Shown in pieces: positions 54,772 through 64,000 of a DNA stretch of 64,000 bases (within the stretch, counting starts at the first letter, position 1; each line of letters opens with the position of its first letter). Source of the stretch: Kluyvera genomosp. 3 (GTDB lineage Bacteria; Pseudomonadota; Gammaproteobacteria; Enterobacterales; Enterobacteriaceae). The position numbers were made by a program, and so were the translations under genes. Below the pieces are notes generated by a model. That model had not been told where the DNA came from, ran no database searches, and saw only the letters and a program-made list of their open reading frames with translations. The DNA lies in contig CP022114.1 in assembly GCA_002211745.1 (NCBI GenBank), positions 2,202,645-2,266,644 of the forward strand, written 5' to 3'.

Positions 54772-54835
54772 GTGTTCAAGGGCGAAATGATGCCTTGGCG
54801 TTCAAAAGTCTTAATCCAGTTAGAGAATAAACATT

Positions 54836-55081
54836 ATGAAAAATATCAAAATCGCATCTGCAGCTATTCTGCTGTCAACACTCTCTTTCGGTGTATTTGC
54901 TGCCGAGCCTGCCACGCAGCCAGCCAGTTCCACTAAAGCCGCTACCGTTCAGCACGTTGGTATCTCCAGCGCCTATGACGTTGAAGCCGGTTCCAACATT
55001 GCCCCGGGCTCACAGAATACCGGTCGTTCTATGGATGACGCATTCAATGTTCACACCCTGGTTGCAGGTGAGTGGTACTAA
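54836..55081 (+). CDS. small exported protein of unknown function (81 aa)
   Basis: MKNIKIASAAILLSTLSFGV is a clear signal peptide, likely cut after FGVFA (residue 22-23). The mature part is about 58 aa: an Ala/Thr-rich start, then HVGISSAYDVEAGSN and GRSMDDAFNVHTLVAGEWY. No cysteine and no further membrane segment. The signal peptide resembles the BhsA/McbA (DUF1471) group but the rest does not show its pattern, so I do not assign it. A long leader and a rho-independent terminator (55135) frame it as a single gene. Confidence 0.75.
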   Translation: MKNIKIASAAILLSTLSFGVFAAEPATQPASSTKAATVQHVGISSAYDVEAGSNIAPGSQNTGRSMDDAFNVHTLVAGEWY

Positions 55082-55134
55082 CTATTCTGTGCTGTAATAA
55101 TTTGATTTCTTATTAATTATTAATACCGGCAGAG

Positions 55135-55163
55135 AAAACCGGGTAGAGTCGTACCGGTTTTTC
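55135..55163 (+). terminator. terminator after the small exported protein
   Basis: AAAACCGG, loop GTAGAGTCGTA, CCGGTTTTTC; 54 bases after the stop codon. Confidence 0.85.
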
Positions 55164-55330
55164 TTGCTGCTATTGATATTTGTTAAAATAAGAAAATTCA
55201 GTATTTGTATTTAAAACGTCAGTTCAGGTATTTTTACCGCACGTATTGTTAATAAATAAACGTTAAAGGCATTTTTTGTATATAAATGATCTTTAACCAG
55301 AGTTTCCCGTCACGGTTGTTTATCTATTTA

Positions 55331-55438
55331 TTATCCCCATATCATTGCCGCCCATCTGAGTAGCAGCATGGCACCACAGATGGCGATTAACACCAGCACC
55401 ATTTTCCAGTGTTTTTTCGCGAATCGATGTGTCGGCAT
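55331..55438 (-). CDS. yniD: Small membrane protein YniD
   Basis: 35-aa peptide: MPTHRFAKKHWKMVLVLIAI then CGAMLLLRWAAMIWG. Basic N-terminus followed by one membrane helix; nearly identical to E. coli YniD. The ATG at 55438 follows GGGAGTGAACC. Function unknown; found in many enterobacteria upstream of thrS. Confidence 0.9.
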   Translation of the reverse strand: MPTHRFAKKHWKMVLVLIAICGAMLLLRWAAMIWG

Positions 55439-55599
55439 TGGTTCACTCCCTTATATATGCTGTGTTTCACGTAGTGTACCAGAATTGTCGACAAACATAG
55501 CAACCCGCACAGGGTAGGGCAATTGCGGCTTTAATCACGCCCTGATGATGTGTAAACTAACCCACGGTATTATCAACAGCGGATCCAGGCGGAGCCCGG

Positions 55600-55728
55600 T
55601 ACACCGTACAGGTTCCTCATTTTTCGCAGAGTGAAGCGGAAATCAATCCATAACGTGTTGATAAATTTAATCATATAGTTTTGTATGTGCTCTTTCGTGT
55701 GGGGCACCACTGCAAATAAGGACATGAA
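55600..55728 (+). promoter_or_regulatory. thrS translational operator (leader)
   Basis: The leader before thrS keeps the E. coli operator sequence, including TTTCGTGTGG with the CGT loop that mimics the threonyl-tRNA anticodon, followed by CACCACTGCAAATAAGGA with the ribosome-binding site. ThrRS binding here represses its own translation. Confidence 0.75.
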
Positions 55729-57656
55729 ATGCCTGTAATTACTCTTCCTGATGGCAGCCAACGCCATTATGACCATGCCGTAAGCCCGATGGATGTCGCT
55801 CTGGACATCGGCCCTGGTCTGGCAAAAGCCACCATCGCTGGGCGCGTGAACGGTGAACTGGTTGATGCATCCGATATCATTGAAAACGATGCAACGCTGT
55901 CTCTCATCACTGCGAAAGATGAAGATGGCCTGGAAATCATTCGTCACTCCTGCGCTCACCTGCTTGGTCATGCCATTAAACAGCTGTGGCCAAACACCAA
56001 AATGGCGATCGGCCCGGTTATCGACAACGGCTTTTATTACGACGTTGATCTCGACCACACGCTGACCCAGGAAGACATCGACGCGCTCGAAAAACGTATG
56101 CATGAGCTCGCCGAGAAAAACTATGACGTCATCAAGAAGAAAGTGAGCTGGCATGAAGCCCGCGAGACTTTCGTGAAGCGTGGCGAAACTTATAAAGTTT
56201 CCATCCTTGATGAAAATATTGCGCATGATGACAAACCCGGTTTGTATCATCACGAAGAATACGTCGACATGTGCCGCGGTCCGCACGTGCCGAATATGCG
56301 TTTCTGTCACTACTTCAAACTGATGAAAACCGCCGGTGCTTACTGGCGCGGCGACAGCAACAACAAGATGCTGCAGCGTATCTACGGTACGGCGTGGACG
56401 GACAAAAAAGCCCTCAATGCCTACCTGCAGCGTCTGGAAGAAGCGGCGAAGCGCGATCACCGTAAAATCGGTAAGCAGCTCGACCTGTATCATATGCAGG
56501 AAGAAGCGCCGGGTATGGTCTTCTGGCATAACGACGGCTGGACTATCTTCCGCGAGCTGGAAACTTTCGTGCGCTCCAAGCTGAAAGAGTACCAGTACCA
56601 GGAAGTGAAGGGCCCGTTCATGATGGACCGTGTGCTGTGGGAAAAAACCGGCCACTGGGACAACTACAAAGATGCGATGTTCACCACCTCTTCTGAGAAC
56701 CGTGAGTACTGCATCAAGCCGATGAACTGCCCGGGCACGTTCAGATCTTCAATCAGGGTCTGAAATCTTACCGCGATCTGCCGCTGCGTATGGCGGAGTT
56801 CGGTAGCTGCCACCGTAATGAACCGTCAGGTGCGCTGCATGGCTTAATGCGCGTGCGCGGCTTCACTCAGGATGACGCCCATATCTTCTGTACGGAAGAG
56901 CAGGTGCGTGACGAAGTGAACGCGTGCATTCGTTTAGTCTATGATATGTACAGCACTTTCGGTTTTGAAAAAATCGTGGTCAAACTTTCAACGCGTCCGG
57001 AAAAACGTATCGGTAGCGATGAAATGTGGGATCGTGCAGAAGCGGATCTGGCAGTTGCGCTGGAAGAAAACAACATCCCGTTTGAATATCAGCTGGGTGA
57101 AGGCGCATTCTACGGTCCGAAAATTGAATTTACCCTGTATGACTGCCTCGATCGTGCATGGCAGTGCGGTACTGTACAGTTAGACTTCTCTCTGCCGGCT
57201 CGTCTGAGCGCCTCTTATGTTGGCGAAAACAACGAACGTCAGGTACCGGTGATGATTCACCGCGCAATTCTGGGGTCTCTGGAGCGCTTCATTGGCATCC
57301 TGACCGAAGAATTCGCTGGCTTCTTCCCAACATGGCTTGCGCCGGTGCAGGTTGTGGTGATGAATATTACCGATTCTCAGTCTGAATACGTTAACGAATT
57401 GACCCGCAAACTACAAAATGCAGGCATTCGCGTAAAAGCGGACTTGAGAAATGAGAAGATTGGCTTTAAAATCCGCGAGCACACTTTACGTCGTGTCCCT
57501 TACATGTTGGTCTGTGGCGACAAAGAGGTTGAAGCCGGCAAAGTTGCCGTGCGTACCCGTCGTGGCAAAGACTTGGGCAGCCTGGACGTAAATGAAGTTA
57601 TCGAGAAGCTGCAACAAGAGATTCGCAGCCGCAGTCTTCAACAACTGGAGGAATAA
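55729..57656 (+). CDS. thrS: Threonyl-tRNA synthetase, one frame break
   Basis: Class II synthetase, essential. TGS domain (residues 1-60), editing domain with [11 protein letters not shown] (HxxxH, about residue 73), catalytic core with NCPGH zinc/threonine site and the C-terminal anticodon domain. One C missing near 56739 (GGGC(C)ACG) restores [15 protein letters not shown]. Corrected length 642 aa. Starts [20 protein letters not shown]. Confidence 0.98.
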
Positions 57657-58202
<546 letters not shown>

Positions 58203-58274
58203 GGCCTTCAAGTAACAACGTTCGTGAAGCCTTCGGGCTTCACTGATGTTGTTCGCCTACGTTTCGTTTATTAA

Positions 58275-58496
<222 letters not shown>

Positions 58497-58522
58497 GCCG
58501 TTAACGTTTAATTTTTTACTAA

Positions 58523-58903
<381 letters not shown>

Positions 58904-58911
58904 GCCAGTTG

Positions 58912-58942
58912 AAAGAGGGAGCTAGTCTCCCTCTTTTCGTTT
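58912..58942 (+). terminator. terminator after rplT
   Basis: AAAGAGGGAG, loop CTAGT, CTCCCTCTTTT, just after rplT. Confidence 0.85.
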
Positions 58943-59026
58943 TAATAGCATCAAAACATTGACATTTATTTCCGTAGCCCTTTCAATAAAGGTGTTACGA
59001 TCCTTACCACACAAGGTAACGCAAGC

Positions 59027-59071
59027 ATGAATGCTGCTATTTTCCGCTTCTTCTTTTACTTTAGCACCTGA
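59027..59071 (+). CDS. pheM: Phenylalanine operon leader peptide PheM
   Basis: 14-aa peptide [14 protein letters not shown] with five phenylalanines. It is the sensor of the pheST attenuator: ribosome stalling at Phe codons prevents formation of the terminator at 59120. Confidence 0.95.
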
Positions 59072-59119
59072 ACTCAGGAGGCTTGCGCGTGAAAGAAGAA
59101 ACGAAAAATCAGCGCCAAT

Positions 59120-59144
59120 AAGCCTCCAGATGGAGGCTTTTTTT
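59120..59144 (+). terminator. pheST attenuator terminator
   Basis: AAGCCTCC, loop AGA, TGGAGGCTTTTTTT. Located between pheM and pheS; active when charged tRNA-Phe is plentiful. Confidence 0.92.
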
Positions 59145-59164
59145 GTATCTGAATTCGAGATTAA

Positions 59165-62592
<3,428 letters not shown>

Positions 62593-62596
62593 ACCT

Positions 62597-62896
62597 ATGG
62601 CGCTTACAAAAGCTGAAATGTCAGAATATCTGTTTGATAAGCTTGGGCTTAGCAAGCGGGATGCCAAAGAACTGGTGGAACTGTTTTTTGAAGAGATCCG
62701 TCGTGCTCTGGAAAACGGTGAGCAGGTTAAACTGTCCGGTTTTGGCAACTTTGATCTGCGTGACAAAAATCAACGCCCGGGACGTAACCCAAAAACGGGT
62801 GAAGATATTCCCATTACAGCCCGGCGTGTGGTGACCTTCAGACCAGGACAGAAGTTAAAAAGCCGGGTCGAAAACGCAACACCCAAAGAAGAGTAA
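62597..62896 (+). CDS. ihfA: Integration host factor alpha subunit
   Basis: 99 aa, intact. DNA-bending HU/IHF family; [20 protein letters not shown] start, beta-arm with [14 protein letters not shown] and the intercalating proline. Starts four bases after pheT, co-transcribed with it. IHF also acts at narG, narK and sigma-54 promoters of the kind seen in this window. Confidence 0.98.
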   Translation: MALTKAEMSEYLFDKLGLSKRDAKELVELFFEEIRRALENGEQVKLSGFGNFDLRDKNQRPGRNPKTGEDIPITARRVVTFRPGQKLKSRVENATPKEE

Positions 62897-62909
62897 TTCT
62901 GATCTAACT

Positions 62910-62936
62910 AAAAAGGCCGCTGATGCGGCCTTTTTC
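62910..62936 (+). terminator. terminator after ihfA
   Basis: AAAAAGGCCGC, loop TGAT, GCGGCCTTTTT, 14 bases after the stop. Confidence 0.92.
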
Positions 62937-62994
62937 TTTTCTGGCGGCGTTGTCACCGTAAAATCAAACGCTTCTCCACGGGCGACGGATAACT

Positions 62995-63974
62995 ATGCAG
63001 GTTTATGTAGATCAACAGCAGCGGCGTAATCGTCGCTGGCTTACCGGATTGTCTCTGGCCCTATTGGCGATGCTGACCATCAGCCTGTGCGCGGGCGACC
63101 AGTGGATCCCTCCCGGCGAATGGCTCACGGCCAAAGGTCAGTTGTTTATCTGGCAGATTCGCCTGCCGCGTACCGTTGCAGTGCTGTTGGTCGGCGCGGC
63201 GCTGGCCTTGTCGGGGCGGTGATGCAGGCGTTGTTTGAAAATCCGCTTGCCGAACCGGGATTGCTTGGCGTTTCTAACGGCGCGGGCGTCGGGCTTATTG
63301 CGGCAATTATGCTGGGCCAGGGTCATCTTCCGGGCTGGGCGCCAGGGTTGGCAGCCATTGCGGGCGCATTGGTGATAACCGGAATACTAATGCGCTTTGC
63401 ACGACGCCATCTCTCCACCAGCCGCCTGCTGCTGGCGGGCGTGGCGCTGGGCATTATCTGTAGCGCGTTGATGACGTGGGCGGTCTATTTTTCGACGTCG
63501 TTCGACCTTCGCCAACTGATGTACTGGATGATGGGCGGATTTGGCGGCGTGGACTGGCAGCAGACAGGGTTGATGGTGGTGCTGCTGCCGGTGATTGTCT
63601 GGGTTTGTCTACAAGCTCAGCCGTTAAATCTGCTGGCGCTAGGGAAACCTCTGCTCGCCAACTGGGCGTACCCATCGCCTTCTGGCGTAAGCTGCTGGTG
63701 ATGGCTACCGGCTGGCTGGTGGGCGTCAGCGTGGCGCTGGCGGGTGCAATCGGTTTTATTGGACTGGTGGTGCCGCATATGCTGCGCCTGTGCGGCCTGA
63801 CTGACCATCGCGTGCTGCTACCAGCCAGCGCGCTGGCGGGGCGAGCACGCTGCTGTTTGCTGATATTATCGCACGACTGGCGCTGTCGGCCGCTGAGCTG
63901 CCGATTGGCGTTGTGACCGCGACGCTGGGGCACCAGTGTTTATCTGGTTGTTGCTAAAGTCAGGACGCGACTAA
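62995..63974 (+). CDS. btuC: Vitamin B12 ABC transporter permease BtuC, four frame breaks
   Basis: Inner-membrane FecCD-family permease with ten helices; works with BtuD and Btu[21 protein letters not shown] start. Segments [39 protein letters not shown] and FGGVDW match E. coli. Missing G at runs near 63218 ([12 protein letters not shown]), 63643 ([10 protein letters not shown]), 63840 ([11 protein letters not shown]) and 63930 ([13 protein letters not shown]). About 327 aa; stop TAA at 63972. btuE or btuD would follow outside the window. Confidence 0.93.
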
Positions 63975-64000
63975 CGCAACGTCCTGATTAAAAAGCTTTG

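Noticed and set aside
56790-57656. A second, short threonyl-tRNA synthetase
   Set aside because: It continues thrS after one lost C near 56739; the joined protein has the standard length.

Overview
The window is chromosomal DNA from a gamma-proteobacterium of the order Enterobacterales. Its housekeeping genes are close to those of Escherichia coli. An assimilatory nitrate operon (nasR-nasFEDCBA) of the Klebsiella oxytoca type lies beside the respiratory narXL-narK-narGHJI locus, which points to the Klebsiella/Raoultella/Kosakonia/Enterobacter group. I cannot name the species from the sequence alone.

Layout: 1-2100 sirB2 (5'-truncated by the window edge), sirB1 and kdsA; 2190-2411 a type I toxin-antitoxin pair (Ldr/Rdl); 2606-5637 chaA, chaC, a DUF1883 gene and ychN; 5708-16718 nasR and nasFEDCBA with a sigma-54 promoter and an antitermination leader; 16836-29444 ychO, narL, narX, narK, narGHJI; 29631-29834 two tandem tRNA-Tyr genes; 29998-36818 purU, ychJ, rssA, rssB, galU, hns, tdk; 36960-47964 adhE, ychE, oppABCDF and an ion-channel gene; 48006-51427 yciU, cls, yciY, yciI, tonB; 51454-55438 yniA, pfkB, ydiY, a small exported protein and yniD; 55729-63974 thrS-infC-rpmI-rplT-pheM-pheS-pheT-ihfA and btuC. 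The step from tonB to yniA joins genes that are far apart in E. coli K-12.

How the genes work together: nitrate is handled twice. The Nas system imports nitrate (NasFED ABC transporter) and reduces it to ammonium in the cytoplasm (NasC/NasA, then NasB). It is controlled by nitrogen status (sigma-54 promoter) and by nitrate through NasR antitermination. The Nar system (NarK transporter, NarGHI membrane reductase, NarJ chaperone) respires nitrate under NarX/NarL and FNR control; matching binding sites lie upstream of narK and narG. AdhE, OppABCDF and the RssB/H-NS regulators are the usual enterobacterial neighbours.

Quality warning: about 35 protein genes, many of them essential, contain one or more apparent single-base deletions, almost all in runs of G or C. 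Both tRNA-Tyr copies lack one base in the same C run. Restoring one base per break gives the normal family length in nearly every case. I read these as sequence errors, not pseudogenes, and give full gene extents across the breaks. The ychO gene is the most heavily affected and also has breaks outside G/C runs. No prophage, insertion sequence, CRISPR array or integrated element was seen.
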